DNA from: Thermococcus siculi | Lineage (GTDB): Archaea > Methanobacteriota_B > Thermococci > Thermococcales > Thermococcaceae | Length of the DNA stretch: 64,000 bases | NCBI RefSeq assembly: GCF_002214505.1 | Contig: NZ_CP015103.1 | Span: 1,965,168-2,029,167, forward strand | Reading direction: 5' to 3' | Shown here: one piece after another, positions 34,385 through 41,857 of the stretch | Layout: each line of letters starts with the position of its first letter | How positions within the stretch are numbered: the stretch's first letter is position 1 | The notes under the pieces: generated by a model | What the model saw: only the letters and a program-made list of their open reading frames with translations | The model's database searches: none | What the model was told of the DNA's origin: nothing | Translations under genes and position numbers: made by a program

Positions 34385-35560
34385 ATGAACCGCCGCCTCT
34401 ACCGCCTCCACCTGTTCACCTCCGGGCTGAGGGTGTTCGGCGACGCCATCGAGACCGTTGCCCTACCCTGGGGTCTGCTTAAGGCCACCGGCTCGCTCGT
34501 AAGCGTAGGTGGCTACGCCCTCTTCACCCATCTCCCGTGGGTGCTTCTACCGCCCCTCCTCGGAAGAGCCCTTGACAGGACGACCAAAAAGGCGAGGCTC
34601 GCATTTCTGGCGCTCCTCCTCCAGTCTTTCCTGGCCGTTCTGATAGTCCCCCTCTCCTCGAACCTCTGGGCCTTCTACCTGATCGTCTCCGGAATCTCGG
34701 CCCTCGACATCCTGCACCGCTACTACGGCTTCTCACTGATTGCCTCAATGACCCTCGAAGAGAACGAACTGCAGGGGCTGAACGCTAATCTATCGCTCCT
34801 CGGGAACGTCGTTTCCCTCGTTGCGTTTCCCGTAGCGGGGGCCCTCGCCTACCACGTTGGCGTGAGAGCGATGCTCGTTGATGCGGTCCTCCTTATGGCG
34901 GGGGCATTGGGCCTGCTGCCCTACTTAGAGGTCGAAACTGCGTCCGTGCCAGTTGAAGAAGGTAGGAGGGCAGACAAAGCCCCGATCATCAGCAGGAGAT
35001 TTATCCTCGGCGTTCTGGCCTCTCTTCTTCTCTTCAACTTCGCCCTCGGAAGCTTTAGAATCTTCGTGTTTGCGCAACTCAGGGAGCTTATGAAGGCAGA
35101 ACTCCTCTACGGAACCCTGCAGTCGCTCACTGCCCTCGGGGGCCTCATTGGGGTGGGGGTTATAGCCTATCTCGCCCGCAGGAAGAGGATTGGAGTGAGA
35201 AAGCCGCTCCTCGCCGGAATGATATTCCAGAGCTTCGCGCTGCTCCTCGTTGGCCTTCCTGCGGTCTACCTCCTGGTTCCAGCGGTCTTCGTTTTAGGCC
35301 TTGGAGGGGAGCTTCTCAATGTCTCCGCCGACAGCCTGTTTCAGAGATACGTTCCCCTTAAGAACCTTGGAACGGCGAGGGGAATCCTCGACGCCCTGGC
35401 GACGCTTGTCATTCCGCTCTCGCAGCTGGCCTTTGCGTGGGCGATTGAAAAAGGGATAGCGGTGCTTGTTGCTTCCCTCTTCGCGGCTGGAGTGGCATGC
35501 ACTGGAACGGCTCTGTCGTATGTTTGTTTTGTTGAGTTCTCTACGGCCAGAAGGAAATAA
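34385..35560 (+). CDS. MFS-type permease
   Basis: A 391-residue membrane protein with about 11-12 transmembrane segments in two halves, and a central loop rich in charges (EVETASVPVEEGRRADKAP). The loop GRALDRTTKKAR after helix 2 is the degenerate MFS motif A. The subfamily seems to be the efflux type; the substrate is unknown. TATA-like CTTTTTAACC at 34355-34364 gives a start near 34385, so the mRNA is probably leaderless. It is the last GC-rich gene before the AT-rich island. Confidence 0.85.
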   Translation: MNRRLYRLHLFTSGLRVFGDAIETVALPWGLLKATGSLVSVGGYALFTHLPWVLLPPLLGRALDRTTKKARLAFLALLLQSFLAVLIVPLSSNLWAFYLIVSGISALDILHRYYGFSLIASMTLEENELQGLNANLSLLGNVVSLVAFPVAGALAYHVGVRAMLVDAVLLMAGALGLLPYLEVETASVPVEEGRRADKAPIISRRFILGVLASLLLFNFALGSFRIFVFAQLRELMKAELLYGTLQSLTALGGLIGVGVIAYLARRKRIGVRKPLLAGMIFQSFALLLVGLPAVYLLVPAVFVLGLGGELLNVSADSLFQRYVPLKNLGTARGILDALATLVIPLSQLAFAWAIEKGIAVLVASLFAAGVACTGTALSYVCFVEFSTARRK

Positions 35561-35734
35561 TTTAAGTTTAAGTTAGGATTCTCTATCTGTTATCTTGTCC
35601 TAATTATTGTGAATTTCTCAGCACGTTAAATCACTCTCCAAAGTTATTTTGTTTTAATCTCGGCTATTTTTAGAAACGCAAGGTGTTACAGATTACTTTT
35701 TTTTCTGGGTGATTTTACGTATATAGAGTAGAAA

Positions 35735-35744
35735 TTCTTAAATA
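35735..35744 (+). promoter_or_regulatory. Putative TATA box of the protease gene
   Basis: TTCTTAAATA stands about 25 nt before 35765 and 50 nt before the preferred start codon at 35789. The preceding 150 nt are AT-rich and contain an oligo-T run (TTACTTTTTTTT at 35695-35706) likely to end the upstream transcript. The assignment rests on sequence and spacing. Confidence 0.45.
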
Positions 35745-35764
35745 GTTTAAACGCACACAATATT

Positions 35765-35895
35765 ATGAAAATCCGCGTGGTGATGTCAATGAGGTGGAAG
35801 TTGCTTGGTATTTTGTTACTCAGTTTGTTAATTTTGGGTTCTTTTGGAAGTGCAAATATTGTTAAGGGCAGCAATGATAAGGCTTGCCAGCCCGT
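35765..35895 (+). repeat. Direct repeat, left copy (start of the protease gene)
   Basis: About 130 nt around the protease start are repeated at 38544-38664. The shared core includes CGTGGTGATG, AATGAGGTGG, TTTTGTTACT, GGGTTCTTTTGGAAGTGCAA (with changes) and ATTGTTAA, and then TGATAA plus GGCTTG/GCCTG. Identity is high over the ribosome binding site and the signal peptide and stops at the mature part. The two copies flank the protease and its partner gene. Confidence 0.7.
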
Positions 35896-37123
35896 GAATT
35901 ACTGGGTTTTTGAGAATGGGCAGTGGGTTGAGAAAAGCGAACCTAGAGTTTGGTGGTACTGCCAAGAGCCCGAGAAAGTTAAGGGTTTTGAAGGGTTCGC
36001 ATTCAAAGAAATGCCCTATGGTTTATTCAGGAAACCAGATCCAATGATATTACATCAGGCTGCAAGGGAGTTAACTGATTTAGTGGGAATTAACGGGCTT
36101 CCCGGAAAATTCTCTAAGAATTTGCCTTCTTACGGAGGAATGTTCATCAACGAGGAAAAAGGGTTAATCTTTGTCTACGTGAAAGATGAAAAAGATAAAG
36201 AGAAAATAAGGAAAGCATTAGAAAAATACAAAGGAAAAGTAAACGTGGTGTTTTTAAAAGGCAAATACAACCTCAAACGACTAAAAGACGGGGGAGAAAA
36301 AGCAAAAGAACTATTTAGGATCAGAGAATTAGGCATTACGTGGTTGAGTTATCAAAATTCTAAAAATCGGCTGATTATAGGACTAGAGAGTGTTTCCCAT
36401 AGGAATCTGGAGTTGCTTAGTGAGTACCTTGATAAGTTAAAAATACCCAAGGAAGCAGTTATTGTAGAAGAAATCGATCTAAAGCCTTTGAATGTAGAAG
36501 GTTATGATAAACCTTCATTAATACAACCTCTTTCTAGGGATGATGTGATGCGGCCTCTAATGGGAGGGATACAGTTCCAAGTTATAGGTCATAATTATTG
36601 TACTTTAGGTTTTCCTGCAGAAAGAAATGGAATAACCGGAATGGTCACTGCAGGCCATTGTACCGATGAAGGTGCTCCCGCGTATCAGCCAGACACTTCC
36701 GACCCAAGTTACTATATCGGAAATGTTGAGATAAAACTTTGGTCTCCAGCCCAAGGAGACATGGCGTGGATAAAAACAACAGTAGGAGTCACTCCCAAAA
36801 TTTATCCCTACTACATTATTAAAGGATACAAATCTTATAAATATCAGTATGTTGGCTCCACTGTTTTGAAGAGTGGAAGAACCACAGGACTGACTGGTGG
36901 TATTATACTCGATATCTCGGACAGTTTAGAAATCCGTACAACCATGGAGGTGGCTCCTGGAGATAGTGGTTCTCCAGTATTCTATTGGTGGCAAGGACAA
37001 GCTTATAAATATGTGCAAATCTATGGACTACTCTATAGGTGGGATCCTGATGAAGGAACTTCAACATACCTTTCTATTGATGATGTGCTTAATAATCTTG
37101 GAGTAAGTCTAATGACCGGGTAA
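35789..37123 (+). CDS. Secreted chymotrypsin-type serine protease
   Basis: A 444-residue precursor: signal peptide (LLGILLLSLLILGSFGSANI), a pro-region of about 240 residues, and a trypsin-fold domain from about residue 255. The triad is complete: His in MVTAGHCTDEG, Asp in SPAQGDMAWIK, Ser in EVAPGDSGSPVFYW. The layout resembles alpha-lytic-protease-like bacterial enzymes, which are rare in archaea; the usual Thermococcales secreted proteases are subtilisins. An in-frame ATG lies at 35765, but ATG 35789 has GTGGTGAT before it and the repeat copy at 38567 keeps only this start. The gene is AT-rich and has unusual codon use for the region, so transfer is likely. Confidence 0.85.
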   Translation: MRWKLLGILLLSLLILGSFGSANIVKGSNDKACQPVNYWVFENGQWVEKSEPRVWWYCQEPEKVKGFEGFAFKEMPYGLFRKPDPMILHQAARELTDLVGINGLPGKFSKNLPSYGGMFINEEKGLIFVYVKDEKDKEKIRKALEKYKGKVNVVFLKGKYNLKRLKDGGEKAKELFRIRELGITWLSYQNSKNRLIIGLESVSHRNLELLSEYLDKLKIPKEAVIVEEIDLKPLNVEGYDKPSLIQPLSRDDVMRPLMGGIQFQVIGHNYCTLGFPAERNGITGMVTAGHCTDEGAPAYQPDTSDPSYYIGNVEIKLWSPAQGDMAWIKTTVGVTPKIYPYYIIKGYKSYKYQYVGSTVLKSGRTTGLTGGIILDISDSLEIRTTMEVAPGDSGSPVFYWWQGQAYKYVQIYGLLYRWDPDEGTSTYLSIDDVLNNLGVSLMTG

Positions 37124-37134
37124 GGGTGGGAAAT

Positions 37135-38547
37135 ATGAAGACTGCTTTTAAGTTTGCTTTCATCTTATTTGTTCTCTCGTTTTCTGAAGCAGCTATAGCC
37201 TATGGCATGATAGACCCTTTGTGGAGCTTGAGCACCCAAGCAGAAAGCATTGACGTTTCTGAAAATTATGTTTTAGTAGTCTCTGACACTCTACGTTTAC
37301 TCGATAGGACTGGAGATCCAATCTTGGAAAGGCCAACTCCTCTGTGGGCTGGGCTTGTAGACAAAAATCTAGTGATACTTGAAGATGCAAATGTTTCCGA
37401 ATTGAATGAAGGTACTATGCTAAAGACTGTCCGTGTTACTTGGATAAACCCCGCGAATAAATCCTCAACATCATACGCTATAAAGATTAAGAACTTTCCC
37501 CCATGGATTATCGCAAAAGGGGAAAAATACGTAGTGGTTCTTGATTTTGAACCTATGGGAAATTCCACTTTTTATGTCCTCGACAAGCACGGGATAGCAC
37601 GAAAATTGAGAGGTGCCATAGCTGTAGAAGAAATAAAGGTGAAGAATGAGTCAATTTATGTTCGGAGTTTCAGCAATATTTACAAATTTAAAGAAAAGCG
37701 AGAATGGATGATCGACTTTCCTATATGCATTTTCCCACGAACTTTCGATGTATACAAAAACTTTATTGGAGTTTTACTGAATAATGGAACGCTACTCATG
37801 CTGGAAAATACGAAGAAGCTGTGGGGTAAAGATCTCGAATTTAGTGAAGCCCATAAGTATGAGTGCTTCTATGCAACATATTCCTCACCGTTATATGCTG
37901 AACTGGGGTTCCTAGGAGATAAACTACTTGTCACCATAGACAACGAAGTTATGCTATACGACACAAATGGAACTCTCTTGTGGACTTTTGAGCTAGATGA
38001 AAACGTTACAAAGCTGGCAACTTCTAATTCTCTGGCCCTTGCAATAACTCCTAACAAGGTATACTTTATTTCAAAAGACGGGATTTTAGGGAGCTATATA
38101 ACCCCAACCAACATTAAACATGCTGCAATCTCTAACTTAAACGCCATAATAACTGATTTCGAGGCAATTTATTTCTTCACATTCGAAGCATTTGTAACTG
38201 TTACAGACGTTGATGAGAGTATCGCAAGGGAAGTATTTTCCAATGAGATGCCTGGTGTCCAAATTATTCTCGGAAAAGCTGCGGCAAAGTTCGTTAACGC
38301 AACATTCACAAGGGACACAATGAAATTCAATGGGACTGTTTACAAAAGCATCTGGCGGAAGGAAGATTACTGTCTGATTCAGCCAGAAAATGGAAGGGTG
38401 TTCATAGTAGGAACGCATAGATATGGGACCAAAGCTTGTCTACTTTACTACAAGGAAAGAAAGCCCAGAAAGCCTGTGCTACTTAAATGGAGAGATTTAG
38501 ACAGAGATAGTATAGTTGAGATAGAGGAACTCATAGTTCTATCATGA
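37135..38547 (+). CDS. Secreted protein of unknown function, partner of the protease
   Basis: A 470-residue exported protein with signal peptide (KFAFILFVLSFSEAAIAYG) and a repeat-rich ectodomain that looks like a beta-propeller (recurrent NYVLVVSDTLRLL, KNFIGVLLNNGTLLML, GDKLLVTIDNEVMLYDTNGT). The C terminus ends in a charged DLDRDSIVEIEEL segment without membrane anchor. ATG 37135 follows GGGTGGG, 11 nt after the protease stop, so the two form an AT-rich operon. It could bind, inhibit or present the protease, but this is inference. Confidence 0.7.
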   Translation: MKTAFKFAFILFVLSFSEAAIAYGMIDPLWSLSTQAESIDVSENYVLVVSDTLRLLDRTGDPILERPTPLWAGLVDKNLVILEDANVSELNEGTMLKTVRVTWINPANKSSTSYAIKIKNFPPWIIAKGEKYVVVLDFEPMGNSTFYVLDKHGIARKLRGAIAVEEIKVKNESIYVRSFSNIYKFKEKREWMIDFPICIFPRTFDVYKNFIGVLLNNGTLLMLENTKKLWGKDLEFSEAHKYECFYATYSSPLYAELGFLGDKLLVTIDNEVMLYDTNGTLLWTFELDENVTKLATSNSLALAITPNKVYFISKDGILGSYITPTNIKHAAISNLNAIITDFEAIYFFTFEAFVTVTDVDESIAREVFSNEMPGVQIILGKAAAKFVNATFTRDTMKFNGTVYKSIWRKEDYCLIQPENGRVFIVGTHRYGTKACLLYYKERKPRKPVLLKWRDLDRDSIVEIEELIVLS

Positions 38548-38664
38548 AAATGCCGTGGTGATGCTAATGAGGTGGGGATTGTTTAGTGTTTTGTTACTTG
38601 GTTTTGTGATTTTGAGTTCTTTTGGGAGTGCAAGTATTGTTAATGATAAAGCCTGTTCTGCCCG
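38544..38664 (+). repeat. Direct repeat, right copy
   Basis: Second copy of the region around the protease start (left copy at 35765-35895). Both have ATGAAAAT, CGTGGTGATG, AATGAGGTGG, then the signal-peptide codons and ATTGTTAATGATAAAGCC-like ends. It is slightly shorter by small deletions. It begins directly at the end of the partner gene. Confidence 0.7.
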
Positions 38665-38753
38665 GCTTCAAGAGGGCGGGGATTTGGATATGGGACAATG
38701 TGGAGGAGCCAAACGTGCTGGTTTTCCGGAAGAGGCTTGTGTAGGTGAAGTGT
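38567..38753 (+). pseudogene. Truncated extra copy of the protease signal region
   Basis: The reading frame from ATG 38567 gives a signal peptide (LFSVLLLGFVILSSFGSASI) then VNDKAC, closely matching the protease N terminus. After about 38655 it loses similarity. A second frame (+1) reads WIWDNVEEPNVLVF and then ends in TAG at 38742, and may belong to another remnant. No catalytic domain follows; the GNAT ribosome binding site starts at about 38740. This seems to be a leftover of a duplicated protease gene after a deletion. Confidence 0.6.
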
Positions 38754-39371
38754 ATGGAAATCCCCCCTCTTGATGAAGAGCACATTGGAGAGTTCCAAGA
38801 CCTGTACGTGGAATTTTTCAAAGAACTCCGCGAGAAGCAGGGGTGGAACGCGGGCGATGAAGAGGAGTACCGGAAGGAAGCCGAGGAATACTTCAATAGA
38901 GGAGATATAATCTTCCTCGCATTTGATGGAGCTCCCGCCGGCTTCATCCGGATTTCTAGCAGGGATGGAAGCTTCTGGATCGAGGAACTATACGTTAGGC
39001 CTGAATTCCGTGGAAGGGAGATCGGAAGGGCGCTCGTCGAGCGGGCGGAGAAAGAGGTTCTCAAACACGACACCTCCCTCTACCTCCTCGTCCTCCCACA
39101 GGACAAGAACGCGATAGGTTTCTGGAAGAGGATGGGCTACACAACGATAAACACGATAGAGCTCGTCAAGGAACTCAAACCCGGAGATGAGAAGTTCCAC
39201 ACGGTCGAAATCCTTGGAGAAGGCTTCAGGATCTTCAAGTGGAGGGACGAGAGGTTCAGCGAGGAAGAGAGGCGCTTCATGGAGCTGCTTGAGAAGTTCT
39301 ACATGCAGGGCGGAAGCAAGGAGGAGTTCCTGGAGCTTGTGAACCGCGCCCTTGAGGGATGGCTGGAGTGA
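38754..39371 (+). CDS. GNAT acetyltransferase
   Basis: A 205-residue protein with a GNAT domain in its first 150 residues. The acetyl-CoA loop is VRPEFRGREIGRALVERAEK, followed by LPQDKNAIGFWKRMGYTTIN. A C-terminal helical extension of about 50 residues follows (EERRFMELLEKFYMQGGSKE). The substrate is unknown. ATG 38754 has AGGTGA six bases upstream; the GTG at 38745 is part of that site. The high-GC composition shows the AT-rich island ends just before it. Confidence 0.85.
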   Translation: MEIPPLDEEHIGEFQDLYVEFFKELREKQGWNAGDEEEYRKEAEEYFNRGDIIFLAFDGAPAGFIRISSRDGSFWIEELYVRPEFRGREIGRALVERAEKEVLKHDTSLYLLVLPQDKNAIGFWKRMGYTTINTIELVKELKPGDEKFHTVEILGEGFRIFKWRDERFSEEERRFMELLEKFYMQGGSKEEFLELVNRALEGWLE

Positions 39372-39550
39372 TCACGGAAAAAGAGGAGATTGAAGTTCTC
39401 ATGAAGGAACTCCCAAAGAAACCGGGAGAGCCTTCAGCGTTTCGTCCCGGGAACTCTGGGAATACCTCCATAAAGAGACCTACGAGGGTGATAGATACAC
39501 ATCTAGGGTATCTTAGAGAGTTTGATAGCAGGGATGAGCGGGAGGGATAG
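39359..39550 (+). pseudogene. Small degenerate ORF, possibly an antitoxin remnant
   Basis: From ATG 39359 a 63-residue frame starts MAGVITEKEEIEVLMKELPK. After the KPG codons another frame reads RAFSVSSRELWEYLHKETYE, then GDRYTSRVS before TAG at 39514. This frame has the look of a VapB/ribbon-helix-helix-type sequence (VSxELWEYL), while the frame open to 39550 does not. So an indel near 39430 is suspected. Its start overlaps the GNAT stop. The family link is weak. Confidence 0.35.
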
Positions 39551-39552
39551 GC

Positions 39553-40188
39553 ATGCTTGAGCTGATCATGGCTCTTGCCTTATGGCTTCTTGTTTTAATC
39601 CCAAGCTTCATAATAGCTGGGGAAGTCTCAAAGAAAAAAGATGATCCGTTTACAATTGGAGTGGCAACACAGGCGAGCTTTTTCCTGCTATCAGTAGCTG
39701 TGATATCCCTCATCGGGAACCTGGATGAATACGGCTTTAGATTCAACGTGATGTACGTTCCAAAAGCCTTCTTTGTTGGACTGCTTTTATCCACAATCAC
39801 AGCCCCAATAGCCTATAAGCTGGTTCAAAACTATAGACCGGACTTTTTACCGGACACTCCGTTCAAGATTGCCATTTTAATGCTTGTTCTCGCACCTCTC
39901 GGCGAAGAGACACTTTACAGGGGCCTCATTGAGGGTTATCTCCTTTGCCGTACGAGTTTCTGGGTTGCGATAGTTTTCACAGCGGTTATCTTTGGTCTTG
40001 TTCACATACTGGCTTTTCGTGATGCCCCCAGAGGATTCAGGATTTTCATTGTGTTGGATGCATTCTTAATGGGTCTTGTAGCTGGCTACTTCAGAGCCTT
40101 CAGTGGTTCTTTGATTCCGACCTATGCCCTTCACTCAGCGGCTAATTTGGTTGGAATGATCGGCTGGCTGCGGCTGGAAAAGAAGTAA
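39553..40188 (+). CDS. CPBP (Abi/CAAX-like) intramembrane metalloprotease
   Basis: A 211-residue membrane protein with about six helices. The conserved motifs are LGEETLYRGLIEGYLL (EExxxR), a second motif FGLVHILAF (FxxxH) and LHSAANL (HxxxN), in the order of the CPBP family, which contains Rce1 and bacteriocin-immunity proteases. GGGAGGGA precedes the ATG. It follows the degenerate ORF by 2 nt and precedes a GNAT gene; the operon may continue through to 40668. The substrate is unknown. Confidence 0.88.
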   Translation: MLELIMALALWLLVLIPSFIIAGEVSKKKDDPFTIGVATQASFFLLSVAVISLIGNLDEYGFRFNVMYVPKAFFVGLLLSTITAPIAYKLVQNYRPDFLPDTPFKIAILMLVLAPLGEETLYRGLIEGYLLCRTSFWVAIVFTAVIFGLVHILAFRDAPRGFRIFIVLDAFLMGLVAGYFRAFSGSLIPTYALHSAANLVGMIGWLRLEKK

Positions 40189-40206
40189 AATTTTAGGGTG
40201 TTGGAT

Positions 40207-40668
40207 ATGATTATCAAACCCCTCGAAACCGAAGCCGAGGTGTTGGCATGCCTCGATATAGCGAAAAATCTCCCCGAGTGGCTTAACGAAGCGGGCCTTA
40301 GGGCCATCGAGCGCGACCTTGGGAGGGAGAAGACCTATCTGGCGGTCGAAGGTGGAGATGTTCTCGGCTTCATAACGGTGAAGCCCATCAGCGAAAAAGC
40401 CCTCGAAATCCTCTGGATGGCCATAAAGAGGGAACACAGGAGGAAGGGCATCGGCTCTGCCCTGCTGAAGTTCGTTGAGGAGCTGGCCAGGGAGCGGGGT
40501 TTAGAAGTTATTGTTGTCAAAACCTCCGGCGACCTCTCCTACCGGCCCTACGATGAGACGAGGCGTTTCTACGAAAAGAACGGCTTCGTGAGGGTCGCCC
40601 TTATAGACCCCTACCCCGAGTGGGGCGAGGAGGCGCTGATTTATGTGAAGTGCCTCCAAAAAATTTAA
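40207..40668 (+). CDS. GNAT acetyltransferase
   Basis: A 153-residue GNAT enzyme: central strands (YLAVEGGDVLGFITVKP, LEILWMAIKREHRRKGIGSA), then the CoA-binding loop and the C-terminal RRFYEKNGFVRVALIDPYPE. The overall look is of the small-molecule or peptide N-acetyltransferase type. ATG 40207 follows GGGTGTTGG; the frame is open from 40198. It ends 24 nt before the next start codon. Substrate unknown. Confidence 0.88.
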   Translation: MIIKPLETEAEVLACLDIAKNLPEWLNEAGLRAIERDLGREKTYLAVEGGDVLGFITVKPISEKALEILWMAIKREHRRKGIGSALLKFVEELARERGLEVIVVKTSGDLSYRPYDETRRFYEKNGFVRVALIDPYPEWGEEALIYVKCLQKI

Positions 40669-40692
40669 ATGCAAAGTTTTTCACCCTTTTCC

Positions 40693-41853
40693 ATGCGCTG
40701 GAGTGAGGTCCCAAGAGACGCCAGGGCTTACATGCTCTACCACACGCTCATAGCCCCGGGACTCATAACATGGACGCTCTTCCCCCTCTACCTCATGATG
40801 ACGGGCTACTCCATCCTCGAGGTCGGGGCGTTCTTCACGGCAGTGAACATCGTCGCCATTCCGCTCACCTACATCTTCGGCAGGCTCTTCAACCGCTGGG
40901 ACATAAAGAAGGGCCTCATAGCGATAGACATCCTTGACGGGGTAGCTTACGTCATGTACGGCCTCGCCAAAGGGGCTATAGCGCCGCTGATGCTCTTTGG
41001 GGGAAAAGTGATTGACAAGCTATCCACGCTCCTCTATCCCCTCTACCAGGCCTACGAGCAGATAATCTATCCAGAGGACAAGTACGAGGAGATATTCGCC
41101 TGGCACCTCCGCCTACCTGAAATAGCTACTTTAGTGAGCTTTCCAGTAATGGGTTACCTCCTCGGTTACGTTTATACAGAGCCAGAGTACTACCGCCTGA
41201 CCTTCCTCTTCTTCGGCCTCTTCTCGGTCGTGACGGTTACATACCTCTGGCTCTTTCTGCCTTCGGTGGGAAAGGAGGAGAGGATAAGCCCCGAAGGCTT
41301 CACCTTCAGGGCCGGAGAGTTCAAGCGCCTCCTAGCGTTTGAGACCCTATTAACGCTCGCGTGGGGGCTTGCACCGGAGTTCATACTCATAAACTACGTC
41401 GTCTTCGTGCTGAAAAAGACGGTCTTCGAGATAACTCTGATAACCGTTGCCAGCAGTGTGCTGAGAATAGCGGGCACCTACGCCAGCGAGAGGGTTCCAA
41501 AGGAAAAGGGCTTCCACGCGATAGCCCTTGGGATGTTCCTAAATGCCCTTTACGCCTTCGTGATGGCCCTCGCACCCCCCTTCTGGCTCGCCTTAGCAGT
41601 TTACGCCATCGGGGACTTTGGAAACGCACTCTGGTTCCCCTTCTACCGCTCGTGGCTCTTCAAGCTCATTCCAAGGGAGAAGACAACCGAGTTCCACGCG
41701 GCCCTTTCGAGCTACCGGAGGGTTCTCGGGCTTGTAACGCCTGTAGTGGCTGGCTTTCTTGCGAGCGTCCACCCGACACTTCCATACGGTGCAAGCCTTG
41801 TGGGCTTCATAGCGGCGGGACTGCTCCTCCTGTGGATTGCGAAGAGAAAGTAA
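40693..41853 (+). CDS. MFS-type permease
   Basis: A 386-residue membrane protein with about 11-12 transmembrane segments. Charged loops after helix 2 (FGRLFNRWDIKKGL) resemble MFS motif A, and the central loop (GKEERISPEGFTFRAGEFKR) separates two six-helix halves. The substrate is unknown. The TATA-like AAATTTAAATG at 40661-40671 predicts a start near 40690, so ATG 40693 is probably leaderless; an in-frame ATG at 40669 lies inside the TATA. It converges on the ABC operon with a 4-nt gap. Confidence 0.85.
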   Translation: MRWSEVPRDARAYMLYHTLIAPGLITWTLFPLYLMMTGYSILEVGAFFTAVNIVAIPLTYIFGRLFNRWDIKKGLIAIDILDGVAYVMYGLAKGAIAPLMLFGGKVIDKLSTLLYPLYQAYEQIIYPEDKYEEIFAWHLRLPEIATLVSFPVMGYLLGYVYTEPEYYRLTFLFFGLFSVVTVTYLWLFLPSVGKEERISPEGFTFRAGEFKRLLAFETLLTLAWGLAPEFILINYVVFVLKKTVFEITLITVASSVLRIAGTYASERVPKEKGFHAIALGMFLNALYAFVMALAPPFWLALAVYAIGDFGNALWFPFYRSWLFKLIPREKTTEFHAALSSYRRVLGLVTPVVAGFLASVHPTLPYGASLVGFIAAGLLLLWIAKRK

Positions 41854-41857
41854 AAAC

